DNA of 64,000 nucleotides. Origin: Deltaproteobacteria bacterium HGW-Deltaproteobacteria-14 (GTDB lineage: Bacteria; Myxococcota_A; UBA9042; PHBI01). Below the pieces are notes generated by a model. It saw nothing but the letters and a program-made list of their open reading frames with translations, had not been told where the DNA came from and searched no databases. The DNA is taken from contig PHBI01000037.1 of assembly GCA_002841945.1 (NCBI GenBank), positions 31,513-95,512 of the forward strand, written 5' to 3'. Positions 1 through 9,926 of the stretch are shown here, one piece after another (position 1 is the stretch's first letter; the number at the start of each line of letters is the position of its first letter). The position numbers and the translations under genes were made by a program.

Positions 1-1510
1 AGTCCCAGCCGCAACCGTCCCCCGAGAGGGCGATGGTGAACGCGCCTTCGGCGTCGATCCCACCGTCGTCGCAGGCCTCGTCTCCCTGGAGGACCCCGTC
101 CCCGCAGACCGCGACCCGACACCCCCCGGCGACGCAGACGCCGCTCGCGCAGTCGGCCGCCTCGGCGCACCCGCCCCCCGCGCGGCAGGACGCGCAGCCA
201 CCGCCGCAGTCCACGTCGCTCTCGGCGCCGTTGGCGACCCCATCGTCACAGCGCGGCGCGGCACAGCTCCCGCCGTCGCACACCTGGCTCTCGCAGTCCG
301 CGCCCGACCCACAGGCGCCCCCCGCGACGCACGGTCCGCAGCTCCCCCCGCAGTCGACGTCGCTCTCGTCGCCGTTCGCGACGCCGTCGCCGCATCTCGC
401 AGACGCACACGCGCCGACCTCGCAGACCCCGCTGGCGCAGTCCCCGCCATCGACACAGTGCGCACCGTCGTCACAAGGATCGCACGGGCCGCCGCAGTCG
501 GCGTCACGCTCGTCACCATTGTGCATTGCATCATGGCAGCTTGGCGGCTGACACGCGCCGCCTGCGCACACCCCGCTGACGCACCCGGCGCCGACCAGAC
601 AAGCCTCCCCCTCGGCGCACGGTCCGCAGCTCCCCCCGCAGTCCACGTCGCTCTCGTCGCCGTTCGCGACGCCGTCCGCGCAGCTCGGCGCCGCGCAGGC
701 GCTGTCCTCACACACCCCGCTCAGGCAGTCGCTCGCCCCGACGCAGAAGGCTTGCTCCGGGCACGGCGCGCAGGTGCCACCGCAGTCGATGTCGGTCTCG
801 ACGCCGTTGCTCACGCCGTCGTCACACGCCGGCGCGCGACACAGGGTCGCCTCGCAGACGCCGCTCGCGCAGTCCGCCGCCGCGTTGCACCCGGCGTCGG
901 CGGCGCACGGCGCGCAGTTGCCGCCGCAGTCGACGCCGGTCTCGATGCCGTTCAGCGTCTCGTCGTCACAGCTCGCGGCCTGGCACACGCCGGCTTCGCA
1001 GACGGCGCTCAGGCAGTCGTCGGCGGAGTCGCACCCGCCCCCCGTCTGGCACGGCCCGCAGTCGTTACCGCAGTCGACCCCGGACTCGCCGCCGTTGCTG
1101 ACGCCGTCCTGGCAGCTCGGCGCCTGACAGACGTCGCCGAGGCAGACGCCGCTCGCGCAGTCGTCGCCGGCGCCGCACCCCTGGGCCGCGAGGCACGGGG
1201 GGCAGCCGCTGCCGCAGTCCACGTCGGTCTCGAGGCCGTTCGCGAGGCCGTCGGAGCAGCTGGCCGTCTGGCAGATCCCGCCGGCGCACACGCCGCTCTG
1301 GCAGTCCGACGCCGCGTTGCAGGTGCGACCGTCGCGGCACGGGGTGCAAGACCCGCCGCAGTCGGTGGCGCTCTCGTCGCCGTTGCGGACCTTGTCGGCG
1401 CAGCCGACGGAGGCCTGGGCCGGGGCCACGGCGAGCAGCAGGAGGAAGGCGCACAGGGCGCTGGTGAGCGCGCTGGCGAGAGCGGTTGGTGCGACGTGGC
1501 GGCCGTTCAT
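1..1510 (-). CDS. Secreted cysteine-repeat protein (3' part outside the window)
   Basis: The reading frame starts at an ATG preceded by GAGGGGAC and runs off the left edge, so the C-terminus is missing. Residues 1-32 form a signal peptide (basic start, leucine-rich core, AQA-S cleavage region). Nine tandem units of 48 residues follow, each with eight cysteines and a core of the type C-x-D-G-V-x-N-G-x-E-S-D-V-D-C-G-G, then P-C and D-C-x-S-G-V-C. After the ninth unit the pattern changes to CGDGVLQGDEACDDGG, like the Myxococcus cysteine-rich repeat (DUF4215). Such repeats are common in exported myxobacterial proteins, probably disulfide-bonded modules; their function is unknown. It is likely surface or secreted. 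The unit length is constant, which suggests expansion by unequal recombination. Confidence 0.85.
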   Translation of the reverse strand, partial: MNGRHVAPTALASALTSALCAFLLLLAVAPAQASVGCADKVRNGDESATDCGGSCTPCRDGRTCNAASDCQSGVCAGGICQTASCSDGLANGLETDVDCGSGCPPCLAAQGCGAGDDCASGVCLGDVCQAPSCQDGVSNGGESGVDCGNDCGPCQTGGGCDSADDCLSAVCEAGVCQAASCDDETLNGIETGVDCGGNCAPCAADAGCNAAADCASGVCEATLCRAPACDDGVSNGVETDIDCGGTCAPCPEQAFCVGASDCLSGVCEDSACAAPSCADGVANGDESDVDCGGSCGPCAEGEACLVGAGCVSGVCAGGACQPPSCHDAMHNGDERDADCGGPCDPCDDGAHCVDGGDCASGVCEVGACASARCGDGVANGDESDVDCGGSCGPCVAGGACGSGADCESQVCDGGSCAAPRCDDGVANGAESDVDCGGGCASCRAGGGCAEAADCASGVCVAGGCRVAVCGDGVLQGDEACDDGGIDAEGAFTIALSGDGCGWD

Positions 1511-1723
1511 GTCCCCTCGGAGGTCGGTCGCGTGGCGCGCACGAGGACGCCCAGCCGCGGACGGTGGTTCGCGGCCACGCCGGGACGCTAGCGCCCCCGG
1601 CGCCGGCGGGTGGCGCTTCGCGAGAGTGTCGACGCCGGCGGCGTGCGTCGCCGGTCGCCGTGGTATTCGACGCGTCGCGGGATCCCTTGAGGACTCTTCG
1701 GCCGGAGGAGGACGCTGCGGGTG

Positions 1724-2269
1724 CTACGCGCGGGGCCCCGGGTGGCCCTCGGATCGAGCGACGTCCCAGCGGCTGGGCGGGTCGAGCGCCTGCTCGCGGT
1801 AGACGACCTCCACGATCTCGATGTCGGTCTGGCTCCCGAGGTGGCGGAGCTGAATCGCCTCCCCCTCGCGCTTGCGCATGAGCGCCTTGCCGATGGGAGA
1901 GCGCCAGCTGATGCGCCCGAGGTCGGACTCGATCTCGTCTTCGCCGACGAGATCGAGGGTCTTCTCGGAGCCGTCGGGGTAGCCGAGGATCACGGTCGCA
2001 CCGAAGTAGACGACGTCTCCGCGATCGGTCGCCGGGTCGACCACCTCGGCGGCGGAGATGCGCTTGTCGAGCCAGCGCAGGCGCCGATCGATCTCCCGCA
2101 GGCGCTTCTTGCCGTAGATGTACTCGGCGTTCTCGGAGCGGTCGCCGAGGGACGCGGCCCAGGCGACCTCCTCGACGATCTTGGGCCGCTCTACGAGCCG
2201 CAGCCAGCGCTGCTCGTCGCGCAGCCGCTTGAAGCCGCGCGGGGTGATGTAGTTCTTGAACTCCGCCAT
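1724..2269 (-). CDS. greB: Transcription elongation factor GreB
   Basis: The 181-residue product matches GreB over its whole length. The N-terminal coiled coil carries WAASLGDRSENAEY followed by KKRLREIDRRLRWL, the signature separating GreB from GreA; the acidic tip (D-R-S-E-N) is intact. The C-terminal FKBP-like domain contains GDEDEIESD-type and ISWRSPIGKALM segments. Gre factors enter the RNA polymerase secondary channel and stimulate cleavage of backtracked transcripts. I chose the ATG that gives MAEFKNYITPRG; the upstream in-frame start only adds low-complexity Arg/Pro. About 20 extra residues follow the normal family end (after VYREQ). It is a single gene with no evident operon partner. 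Confidence 0.92.
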   Translation of the reverse strand: MAEFKNYITPRGFKRLRDEQRWLRLVERPKIVEEVAWAASLGDRSENAEYIYGKKRLREIDRRLRWLDKRISAAEVVDPATDRGDVVYFGATVILGYPDGSEKTLDLVGEDEIESDLGRISWRSPIGKALMRKREGEAIQLRHLGSQTDIEIVEVVYREQALDPPSRWDVARSEGHPGPRA

Positions 2270-2445
2270 GACGGCGGATCGTAGCCGGGACGGAGGGCGA
2301 GGGCCACCTCGATCACCGCGGAGCGGCATCGACGGCGCGCGCCACCGAGGGTACGCTCCTGGGTCTGAACGGCGCGTCCGCTGGAGGCGTCGGTGGTCCG
2401 GCGGCGCGCCGTGCGCCGCGCGGACAGCGTTTTGGGGAGGCGGTG

Positions 2446-3078
2446 ATGCTCAAGCGGCTCGTCATCATGGGTCTGGTCATCGGGTTCGCGGGTTCGGCGG
2501 CGGCGGCGCCCCCGGGGCCCGGGACGCGTCAGGACAAGCGAGAGATCCGGCAGGACAAACACGAGGGGCGCCAGGACAAGCGCGAGCTCCGGGACGACCG
2601 CCGCGACCTCGACCGGGTCTCGGGCATCCACGCGAGCTATCGCAAGGCCATCGCGCAGCGGCGCGCCGACCGGCGCAACGTCAAGCGACTCGAGACGCGC
2701 TTCCTCGCCGAGCTGAAGGCCGAGGCCCGCGAGACCCGGCGCGAGGTCGGTAAGGCCGGCGACGAGCTCGACGGCTCGCGGCGCGAGGCCCGGCGCGACG
2801 GGAGCCGTGACGACCGCCGGGACGTGCGCGACGACAAGCGCGATCTGCGCCAGGAGATCGGCGCCAAGCGGCGGATCGAGGACCTCCGGGGCGAGTTCCG
2901 CGAGCTCGAGGGGCGGATGGACCCCCGCTCGCTCGCCCGCAAGGAGCAGCTCATGGCCCAGGCGGTCGACCTGGCCCGCGCCGAGCTCCAGGGGGACCGG
3001 CAGGAGATCCGTGAGGACAAGCGCGAGATCCGCGAGGACCGCCGGGACAAGCGCGAGGACCGGCGCGGCGGCCGCTGA
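2446..3078 (+). CDS. Exported, highly charged helical protein of unknown function
   Basis: The product is 210 residues. GGGGAGG lies 5 nt before the ATG; a GTG one codon upstream is less well placed. Residues 1-21 are a signal peptide ending in SAAAA. The rest is almost entirely Arg, Lys, Asp and Glu with some Gln and Leu. A seven-residue pattern of the form R-Q-D-K-R-E-I/L recurs three to four times at the N-terminus, and R-E-D-K-R-E-I-R recurs at the C-terminus. This composition predicts a single alpha helix or coiled coil stabilised by salt bridges, located in the periplasm. I do not recognise a family. Codon usage is normal for the window, so it is very likely a real gene. Confidence 0.75.
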   Translation: MLKRLVIMGLVIGFAGSAAAAPPGPGTRQDKREIRQDKHEGRQDKRELRDDRRDLDRVSGIHASYRKAIAQRRADRRNVKRLETRFLAELKAEARETRREVGKAGDELDGSRREARRDGSRDDRRDVRDDKRDLRQEIGAKRRIEDLRGEFRELEGRMDPRSLARKEQLMAQAVDLARAELQGDRQEIREDKREIREDRRDKREDRRGGR

Positions 3079-3154
3079 GCCCCGCTCGGGGCGAGGGGCG
3101 GGGTGCGAAACCCGGCCGAAACATCCGCGGCGCACTCTGAGCGAGCGCGTCTAG

Positions 3155-3583
<429 letters not shown>

Positions 3584-3770
3584 TCTCTCCCGGGAGGCCG
3601 GGAGTCGCCTTGGACGCTGTCCGGGGGCCTGTCGCGGGCCCTCGGGTCGCGCCTCGGTGCGTCCGCGGGGCCGGATCGAAACAACGTGGAAACCTCCCCC
3701 CTGGTAGGGTCTCTCACCTCGAGCCGGTGACGGCGCCGAGGCCGAGGAAACAGACGACCAGGAGATGGAT

Positions 3771-5198
3771 ATGACGGTGAAGACGCCCAAGGAAGCGGTG
3801 GAGTACGCGCGCCAGAACGGCGCCGTGATGGCGGACCTCAAGTTCACGGACTTCCTCGGGACGTGGCAGCACCTCTCCGTCCACATCGACCAGCTCTCCG
3901 AGGACGCGTTCAAGGACGGCTTCGGCTTCGACGGCTCCTCGATTCGCGGCTGGCAGACGATCAACGCGAGCGACATGACGCTGCTGCCGGACGCGAGCAC
4001 GGCGCGGATGGACCCGTTCACGAAGCACCCGACCGTCTCGCTCATCGCCGAGGTGGTCGACCCCATCACCCACGAGCCCTACTCGCGTGACCCGCGCTAC
4101 GTGGCGCAGAAGGCGGTCAACTTCCTGAAGTCGACCGGCCTCGGCGACACCGTATACATCGGCCCCGAGGCGGAGTTCTTCCTGTTCGACTCGGTGCGCT
4201 ACGAGCAGACCGGCAACAAGGCCTTCTACGAGGTCGACTCGGTGGAGGGCTCGTGGAACACCGGCAAGGACGAGCCGTTCGGCAACAAGGGCTACAAGGC
4301 GCGGCCGAAGGAGGGCTACTTCCCGGTCATGCCGTGGGACAAGGTCGCCGACCTCCGCACCGAGATGGTGGTCGAGCTCGTCAAGCTCGGCATCAAGGTC
4401 GAGGCCTCGCACCACGAGGTCGCCACCGGCGGCCAGTGCGAGATCGACATGCGCTACGACGACCTCGTGGCCATGGGCGACCAACTCCAGTGGTTCAAGT
4501 ACGTGGTCCGCAACGTCGCCGCGCGCAACGGCAAGGTCGCGACGTTCATGCCGAAGCCGCTGTTTGGGGACAACGGCTCGGGGATGCACACCCACATCTC
4601 GATCTGGAAGGACGGCAAGCCGCTGTTCGCGGGCAACGAGTACGCCGGGATCAGCCAGATGGCGCTGTGGTTCATCGGCGGCATCATCCGCCACGCGCCG
4701 GCGCTGGCGGCGTTCTCGAACCCGACCACCAACAGCTACAAGCGCCTCGTGCCGGGCTACGAGGCGCCGGTGAACCTGGCCTACTCGAGCCGCAACCGCT
4801 CGGCGTCGATCCGCATCCCGCTGCAGGCCAACGCCAACCCGAAGTCCAAGCGCCTCGAGTACCGCTGCCCCGACCCGACCGCCAACCCGTACCTGCTGTT
4901 CTCGGGGCTGCTCATGGCCGGCCTCGACGGCGTCGAGCGCCAGATCGACCCCGGTAAGCCCCTCGACAAGGACATCTACGGGCTGCCGCCGGAGGAGCTG
5001 GCCGACATCCCGAAGATGCCGGGCTCGCTCGAGGAGGCCGTCAACGCCCTCGAGAGCGACCACGACTTCCTGCTCAAGGGCAACGTCTTCACCCCGGACC
5101 TGATCCGGATGTGGGTCGATCGCAAGCGCGTCCACGACATCGACCAGGTCCGCATGCGCCCCACGCCCTACGAGTTCTTCCTGTACTTCGACGCGTGA
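3771..5198 (+). CDS. glnA: Glutamine synthetase type I
   Basis: The 475-residue product matches the family length. Visible signatures are [12 protein letters not shown] (about residues 50-61), the metal-binding PEAEFF (Glu133), the ATP-site [11 protein letters not shown] (around His273), NRSASIRIP, and the adenylylation region DIYGLPPEE with the target tyrosine near residue 403. It therefore belongs to the GSI-beta class that is switched off by GlnE-type adenylylation, in keeping with the adjacent glnB. AGGAG sits directly before one ATG (3765) and 6 nt before the next (3771), so the second is the likelier start. It makes glutamine from glutamate, ammonia and ATP in the cytoplasm. Confidence 0.97.
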   Translation: MTVKTPKEAVEYARQNGAVMADLKFTDFLGTWQHLSVHIDQLSEDAFKDGFGFDGSSIRGWQTINASDMTLLPDASTARMDPFTKHPTVSLIAEVVDPITHEPYSRDPRYVAQKAVNFLKSTGLGDTVYIGPEAEFFLFDSVRYEQTGNKAFYEVDSVEGSWNTGKDEPFGNKGYKARPKEGYFPVMPWDKVADLRTEMVVELVKLGIKVEASHHEVATGGQCEIDMRYDDLVAMGDQLQWFKYVVRNVAARNGKVATFMPKPLFGDNGSGMHTHISIWKDGKPLFAGNEYAGISQMALWFIGGIIRHAPALAAFSNPTTNSYKRLVPGYEAPVNLAYSSRNRSASIRIPLQANANPKSKRLEYRCPDPTANPYLLFSGLLMAGLDGVERQIDPGKPLDKDIYGLPPEELADIPKMPGSLEEAVNALESDHDFLLKGNVFTPDLIRMWVDRKRVHDIDQVRMRPTPYEFFLYFDA

Positions 5199-5210
5199 GC
5201 CACGCGCTGC

Positions 5211-5239
5211 GGGCGCGGCGGCGGAGACGCCCCGCGCCC
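5211..5239 (+). terminator. GC-rich hairpin after glnA
   Basis: GGGCGCGG at 5211-5218 can pair with CCGCGCCC at 5232-5239, 13 nt after the glnA stop codon. There is no uridine tract, so it may be a weak terminator or an RNA-stabilising stem. Confidence 0.4.
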
Positions 5240-5243
5240 GTCG

Positions 5244-5759
5244 GTGCTTGACTTCGGGCGCGTCTCTGGCGATGGCGTCCACGTGCCCTACGATCCTCCG
5301 CTGTCCGCGCTCCCGGCGGCGCGCGCCGCCCGGGCGCGCCGCTCGCGACGCGCGCTCGGAGGAGCCGTGCTGCTGCTCGCCCTCGGAGGCCTGATCCTCG
5401 CCCGCTACGCCCAGACGCGGAGCGGCGACGAGGCGGCGCTCAGCGAGGGCGCGGCGCACCTGCGCGCCGCGATCGACGGCGACCCGACGCGCTGGGCCCC
5501 GGCCGAGGACGCGTTCTCCCGCGCTGCACATGGGAGCATCTTCGATGCCTATCCCATCTTCGCCCTCGAGATGGTGCGTCGCATCAAGAGCGGCTCTTGG
5601 GGGCAGATCGAGGCGGCGCTGCTGCCGAGCGCCGAGGCCCTCGCGGCCGGGGACCTGACCCGCGCCCGGGAGGCGCTGGCGCTGGCCCCGACCGCGCTCG
5701 GCCACGACTGGATGGCGCGGCTCCTCGACGCCGTACAGGCGGCCGCTCCACCGCGCTGA
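5244..5759 (+). CDS. Single-pass membrane protein of unknown function
   Basis: The open frame of up to 171 residues has normal codon use. A cytoplasmic Arg/Ala-rich N-terminus is followed by one hydrophobic segment (about residues 39-54, ALGGAVLLLALGGLILARY) and a roughly 110-residue soluble part rich in Ala, Leu and Arg. That part looks helical and weakly TPR-like (SEGAAHLRAAIDGDP, AEALAAGDLTRAREALALAP). The start is uncertain: the GTG at 5244 has no clear ribosome site and an in-frame GTG at 5283 is possible. It lies between glnA and comEC on the same strand. A tetratricopeptide-like anchor role is a guess from helix composition. Confidence 0.55.
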   Translation: MLDFGRVSGDGVHVPYDPPLSALPAARAARARRSRRALGGAVLLLALGGLILARYAQTRSGDEAALSEGAAHLRAAIDGDPTRWAPAEDAFSRAAHGSIFDAYPIFALEMVRRIKSGSWGQIEAALLPSAEALAAGDLTRAREALALAPTALGHDWMARLLDAVQAAAPPR

Positions 5760-5838
5760 GGATCCCTCGCGCGACCGCGAGATCCGCGACCCGCGAAGAA
5801 AAAGCGGAACGAAACGGGCCGCCGACGGCAAAGGACAG

Positions 5839-8292
5839 GTGACGGCGACGCACGCGGCGTGCGCCGACCCTGCCCCCCCTCGTCGAGGCCCCATGCGCCT
5901 GCTCCTCGCCACCACCGCCGGCGCGGTCACCACCGGCTGCGCCGCCGCCCTCGGGCCCCTGGCCGCCCTCGGTGGGCTCGCCGCGGCCCTCGCGCTGCTG
6001 CTCTCAGGCGCCCCACGCGGCGGGCGGCGGTGGACGGCGCTCGCGCTGCTCCTCGGCCTCGGCTGGGGCGCCTTCATCACCCGGCCGGCGCCCCCGCTGC
6101 CCACCGGTGAGGTGACGGTCACCGGGACCGTCTTCGCGGTGAGCTGCGACCGGCCGCCCCGCTGCCGGGTCACGCTGGCCGACGCGCAGATCGGGCCCGA
6201 GCTGCGCCTGCGCCGCGTCGCGGTCTGGTTCGACGACCTCTACGAGCCGCCGGCGACCGGGCTCGGGGTCCGCCTCCTGGCCGAGGTCCGCGAGGCGCGA
6301 CGCGCCACCAACCCGAGCCCGTTCACGGACACTGTGGCCCCGCCGCGGCCCTACCTGAAGGCCATCGCCGACCTCGAGCTCAGCGGCGCCTCCCCGAGCT
6401 GGGACGCCGCCATCGCGGCGACGCTGCGTGAGCGCATGGACTTCGCCGACCCGCGCGCCGCCGCGCTCTATCGCGCGCTCCTCCTCGGCGACAAGGGCGA
6501 CCTCGAGGCGCAGATCCGGTGGGGCTTTCAGGACACAGGCACCGCGCACATCCTCGCTATCTCGGGGCTCCACCTGGCGCTCATCGGCTTCGGCCTGCGC
6601 GCCCTGCTCCTGGCCGCCCTGCTCCGCGTCCGCCGGCTCGCGCAGGGGGCGCGAGTGCCGGCCATCGCCGCCGCCGCCGCCCTGCCGCTGTTGTGGGCCT
6701 ACACCGAGGTCGTCGCCCCCTCGGACGCCACCCGACGCGCCCTCGTCTTCATCGGCCTCGTCTTCCTCGGCGAGGTTTTGGCCCGCCGCGCCCAGGGCCG
6801 GCGGACGCTGCTCCTCGCCGCGATCACGGGGCTCCTCGCCGACCCGACGGCGCTGCTGCGGCCAGGGTTTCAGCTGTCCTTCGCCGCCGCAGCGTCCCTC
6901 GTCCTCGGCGCCCCGCTCGGCCGCCGGATCGTCGCCTTCTGGAGCGAGCCGGGGCGCCTGAGGCGGCCGCTGGTGCGGCGCCTCGCCATCGGCGTGAGCG
7001 CGCTGCTGCTGGTCGACGCGCTGACGTTCGCGGCGACCGCCCCCCTGACCGCCGCGTGGTTCGGTCAGGTGGCCCCCCACGGTCTGTGGATCAACCTCGT
7101 CGCCGTCCCGCTGGTCACCCTCGTCGTCTTGCCGATCGGCGCGCTGTGGGCGGCGCTGGCGTTGCTTGCGCCCCCGCTGGCGGCGTGGCTGGCGGCGGCG
7201 CCGAGCGCCATCGGCGGGAGCTTCGTCGCCGGGATCCTGGGCGCGGCCGACGCGGTCGGCCCGAGCTCGGTCGCCGCCTGGCCGGTCCCCCTCGCGGTGG
7301 CCGCCACGGTGGCCTTCCTCGCCTTGCTCGCCACCCCGCGAGGGCGCGGGCTCGCCGCGACCGCCCTCGCCGGGATCGCGGTCCTCGGGGCCTGGGTCGC
7401 CCACCCCGGTCCCGGCCCCCTCGAGGTGACCGCCCTCGACGTGGGCCACGGCGACGCCCTGCTCCTGCGGCTGCCCGCCGGGGGCGCGGCCCTCGTCGAC
7501 GCCGGGGGAGCGTGGCAGGGGGGCGAGGCCGACCGGCGCCAGGCGGACCGCCAGGTCGTGGCGTCGCTGCTGCAGCGCGGGGTGGCGGCCCTCGACGCCC
7601 TGATCGTGACCCACGCCGACCGAGACCACATCGGGGGGGCGGCGACCGTCGTCGCGCGCATCCCGGTTCGGAGCCTGTGGCTGCCGCCGTGCGCCCTGCT
7701 CACCGGGCGAGGCCAGGCCCTGGCGCGCGCCGTCCTCGACCGCGGCGGCACCGTGCGCCCGCTCCACCGGCAGCCCGCGACGGGCTGGGAGGGGGCGGAG
7801 CTCGAGGTGCTGTGGCCCCCCGGCGACCAGGTCGGCTGGGACGGCCGCTGCCGGGTCGCCGCCAACGACAGCTCGCTGGTCCTGGCCCTCCGCTACGCCG
7901 GGCGAACGCTGCTGCTGACCGGCGACATCGAGGCGCCCGATGAGGCCCGGCTCGTCGCCGAGGCTGGCGCGCGGCTCCGCGCGGACGTGCTCAAGGCGCC
8001 CCACCACGGCAGCCGCACGTCGTCGACGCCGGCCCTGCTCGCGGCGGTGAGGCCGCGCGACGTCGTCGTCTCGGGCCTCCCCGGGCGAGCCCCCATGCCT
8101 CCCCACGACGACGTCCTCGCGCGCTATCGAGCGCGCGGGACGCGGGTCTGGATCACCGGCCGCGACGGCGCGGTCACCGTCCGGGTCGGGCCGGACGGGC
8201 GGCTCACCGTGAGCGCCCTCCGGTCAGAGGGTGGCGACGACCGCGTCGAGGCCTGGGCGCGCTTCACCGCAACGCAACAAGGGGACCGATGA
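5839..8292 (+). CDS. comEC: ComEC/Rec2-type DNA internalisation protein
   Basis: The 817-residue product has the full ComEC order. N-terminal membrane helices (about 20-80) come first, then an OB-like DUF4131 region (about 85-195), then the multi-helix Competence domain with FQDTGTAHILAISGLHLALIG (about 230-250) and further membrane helices to about 510. A C-terminal metallo-beta-lactamase domain begins with VTALDVGHGDALLLRLP. Its metal motif THADRDHIGG (His592, Asp594, Asp596, His597) and LKAPHHGS are intact, so a nuclease function is plausible. ComEC passes single-stranded DNA through the inner membrane during transformation. AAAGGA precedes the GTG start at 5839; an ATG at 5893 with GAGG upstream is an alternative. 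Confidence 0.93.
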   Translation: MTATHAACADPAPPRRGPMRLLLATTAGAVTTGCAAALGPLAALGGLAAALALLLSGAPRGGRRWTALALLLGLGWGAFITRPAPPLPTGEVTVTGTVFAVSCDRPPRCRVTLADAQIGPELRLRRVAVWFDDLYEPPATGLGVRLLAEVREARRATNPSPFTDTVAPPRPYLKAIADLELSGASPSWDAAIAATLRERMDFADPRAAALYRALLLGDKGDLEAQIRWGFQDTGTAHILAISGLHLALIGFGLRALLLAALLRVRRLAQGARVPAIAAAAALPLLWAYTEVVAPSDATRRALVFIGLVFLGEVLARRAQGRRTLLLAAITGLLADPTALLRPGFQLSFAAAASLVLGAPLGRRIVAFWSEPGRLRRPLVRRLAIGVSALLLVDALTFAATAPLTAAWFGQVAPHGLWINLVAVPLVTLVVLPIGALWAALALLAPPLAAWLAAAPSAIGGSFVAGILGAADAVGPSSVAAWPVPLAVAATVAFLALLATPRGRGLAATALAGIAVLGAWVAHPGPGPLEVTALDVGHGDALLLRLPAGGAALVDAGGAWQGGEADRRQADRQVVASLLQRGVAALDALIVTHADRDHIGGAATVVARIPVRSLWLPPCALLTGRGQALARAVLDRGGTVRPLHRQPATGWEGAELEVLWPPGDQVGWDGRCRVAANDSSLVLALRYAGRTLLLTGDIEAPDEARLVAEAGARLRADVLKAPHHGSRTSSTPALLAAVRPRDVVVSGLPGRAPMPPHDDVLARYRARGTRVWITGRDGAVTVRVGPDGRLTVSALRSEGGDDRVEAWARFTATQQGDR

Positions 8293-8425
8293 ACGGCCGA
8301 TGGCATCGCGCCCTGAAGCGCTGTGCGCTGCACAACAGATCGTCTGGGCCGGGCGGGGCTCGGAGCCTCTCCCCGTTCGTTCGCCGGGTGGCCACGGTGG
8401 AGGCCCCCCGGCGGCGGGCGGGAGA

Positions 8426-8974
8426 TCAGATCTCCATGATCTCCTTCTCTTTCTTCTCGGCCTCGGCGTCGAGCTGCTTGATGCACTCGTCGGTGATGAC
8501 CTGGATCTCCTTGAGGGCGCGGTGCTGCTCGTCCTCGGTGACGTCGTCGTCGGACTTCACGAGGTCGTTGGCGTCGCGGCGGGTGCTGCGGGCGGCGATG
8601 CGCGCGTCCTCGGTCTGCTTCTTCAGCTGCTTGACCAGCTTCTGGCGCAGCTCGCCGGTCAGCGGCGGGATCGGCAGGCGGATGATCTCGCCGTCGTTGC
8701 CCGGCGTGATCCCGAGGTTCGAGCTGACGATGGCCTTCTCGATCGCCGTCAGGAGCGTCTTGTCCCAGGGCTTGATCGTGATGAGCCGTGGGTCGGCGAC
8801 GTTGAGCGCCGCGACCTGGTTGAGCGGCGTCTGGGCGCCGTAGTACTCGACGCGGATGCCGTCGAGCATGGTCAGGTTGGCGCGGCCGGTACGGAGCTTC
8901 GCCAGGTCGCGCTGGAAAGCCTCCACGACCTTGGCCATCGAAGCGTTCAGGTCCGCGAAAATCTCGTCGAGCAT
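8426..8974 (-). CDS. frr: Ribosome recycling factor
   Basis: The 182-residue product is full length. It shows LAKLRTGRANLTMLDGIRVEYYG, the NQVAALNVADPRLITIKPWDK segment split by the usual hinge, and the C-terminal helix with DDVTEDEQHRALKEIQVITDE. With EF-G it splits the post-termination ribosome. The ATG at 8974 has GGAGGG at a normal distance; an upstream in-frame start adds only 11 unrelated residues. It lies 87 nt after pyrH on the same strand, the common pyrH-frr order, and faces the end of comEC. Confidence 0.97.
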   Translation of the reverse strand: MLDEIFADLNASMAKVVEAFQRDLAKLRTGRANLTMLDGIRVEYYGAQTPLNQVAALNVADPRLITIKPWDKTLLTAIEKAIVSSNLGITPGNDGEIIRLPIPPLTGELRQKLVKQLKKQTEDARIAARSTRRDANDLVKSDDDVTEDEQHRALKEIQVITDECIKQLDAEAEKKEKEIMEI

Positions 8975-9061
8975 AGGGGCCCTCCATCTGGGTCTGGGGG
9001 CGAGCATACGCGCGGGGCCGCCTTTGACAAGCCGGCCCGACGTCGGCGATGACCGGCGGGC

Positions 9062-9793
9062 TCAGTACTTCGTCACGCCCTCGGCCACGAGGGTCCCGAT
9101 CACGTCGCCGGTGACGGCCCGCAGGATGTTGCCCGGGGTGATCATGCTGAAGACCATGATGGGCACGCCGTTGTCCTTGCAGAGCGCGATGGCCGAGCCG
9201 TCCATGACCTTGAGGTCGAGGCTGAGCACGTCCTGGTAGCAGATGCGCTCGTAGCGGCGCGCCTCGGGGTGGCGAACCGGATCCTTGTCGTACACGCCGT
9301 CGACCTTGGTCGCCTTCATCACGACGTCGGCCTTGATCTCGGCCGCCCGCAGCGCGGCCGCGGTGTCGGTCGTGAAGTACGGGTTGCCGGTGCCGGCCGC
9401 GAAGATGATGACGCGGCCCTTCTCGAAGTGGCGCAGGGCCCGGCGCAGGATGTACGGCTCGGCCACGGCGCGCATCTCGAGCGCCGTCATCACCCGGGTC
9501 GGGATCCCCTCGCGCTCGAGGGCGTCCTGCATCGCGAGGGCGTTCATCACGGTCGCGAGCATCCCCATCTGGTCGGCGGTCGTGCGGTCCATCCCCCCGG
9601 CCGCGCCCTTGAGGCCCCGAAAGATGTTGCCGCCGCCGATGACGAGCGCCACCTGGCAGCCGGTCCGGCTGACCGCGGCGACCTGCTCGGCGATCCCCTT
9701 GAGGGTCGGCACGTCGATTCCGAAACTACCGGGCCCCATCAGGGCCTCGCCGGACAGCTTGAGCAGGATCCGCCGGTACTTGAGCTCACCCAT
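9062..9793 (-). CDS. pyrH: UMP kinase
   Basis: The 243-residue product has the amino-acid-kinase fold signatures of Pyr[14 protein letters not shown] at the N-terminus, [50 protein letters not shown] and VDGVYDKDP. It phosphorylates UMP to UDP, joining the pyrimidine pathway encoded at 44.7-48.2 kb to nucleotide pools. The ATG at 9793 (MGELKYRR) has GGAGAGG 6 nt upstream; the ATG at 9808 overlaps that ribosome site and is less likely. It is the third gene of the rpsB-tsf-pyrH-frr cluster. Confidence 0.97.
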   Translation of the reverse strand: MGELKYRRILLKLSGEALMGPGSFGIDVPTLKGIAEQVAAVSRTGCQVALVIGGGNIFRGLKGAAGGMDRTTADQMGMLATVMNALAMQDALEREGIPTRVMTALEMRAVAEPYILRRALRHFEKGRVIIFAAGTGNPYFTTDTAAALRAAEIKADVVMKATKVDGVYDKDPVRHPEARRYERICYQDVLSLDLKVMDGSAIALCKDNGVPIMVFSMITPGNILRAVTGDVIGTLVAEGVTKY

Positions 9794-9867
9794 GACGCGC
9801 CTCTCCATCTATCGATTCTGGCGGTGCTGATCGACCGCCCGAGCGAGCGGTCGCGATGCCCTGAGAC

Positions 9868-9903
9868 ACGAAAGGCACCGAAGCGAACCCCGGTGCCTTT
9901 CGT
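9868..9903 (-). terminator. Perfect 13-bp hairpin between tsf and pyrH
   Basis: ACGAAAGGCACCG (9868-9880) and CGGTGCCTTTCGT (9891-9903) pair perfectly around a 10-nt loop, 24 nt after the tsf stop codon. There is no good uridine run. It probably ends or attenuates rpsB-tsf transcription before pyrH. Confidence 0.7.
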
Positions 9904-9926
9904 CTCGAATCACTGCTCGACAGCCC

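Noticed and set aside
3714..6173. 819-codon minus-strand frame over glnA and comEC
   Set aside because: It overlaps two certain plus-strand genes and has only composition-driven sequence.
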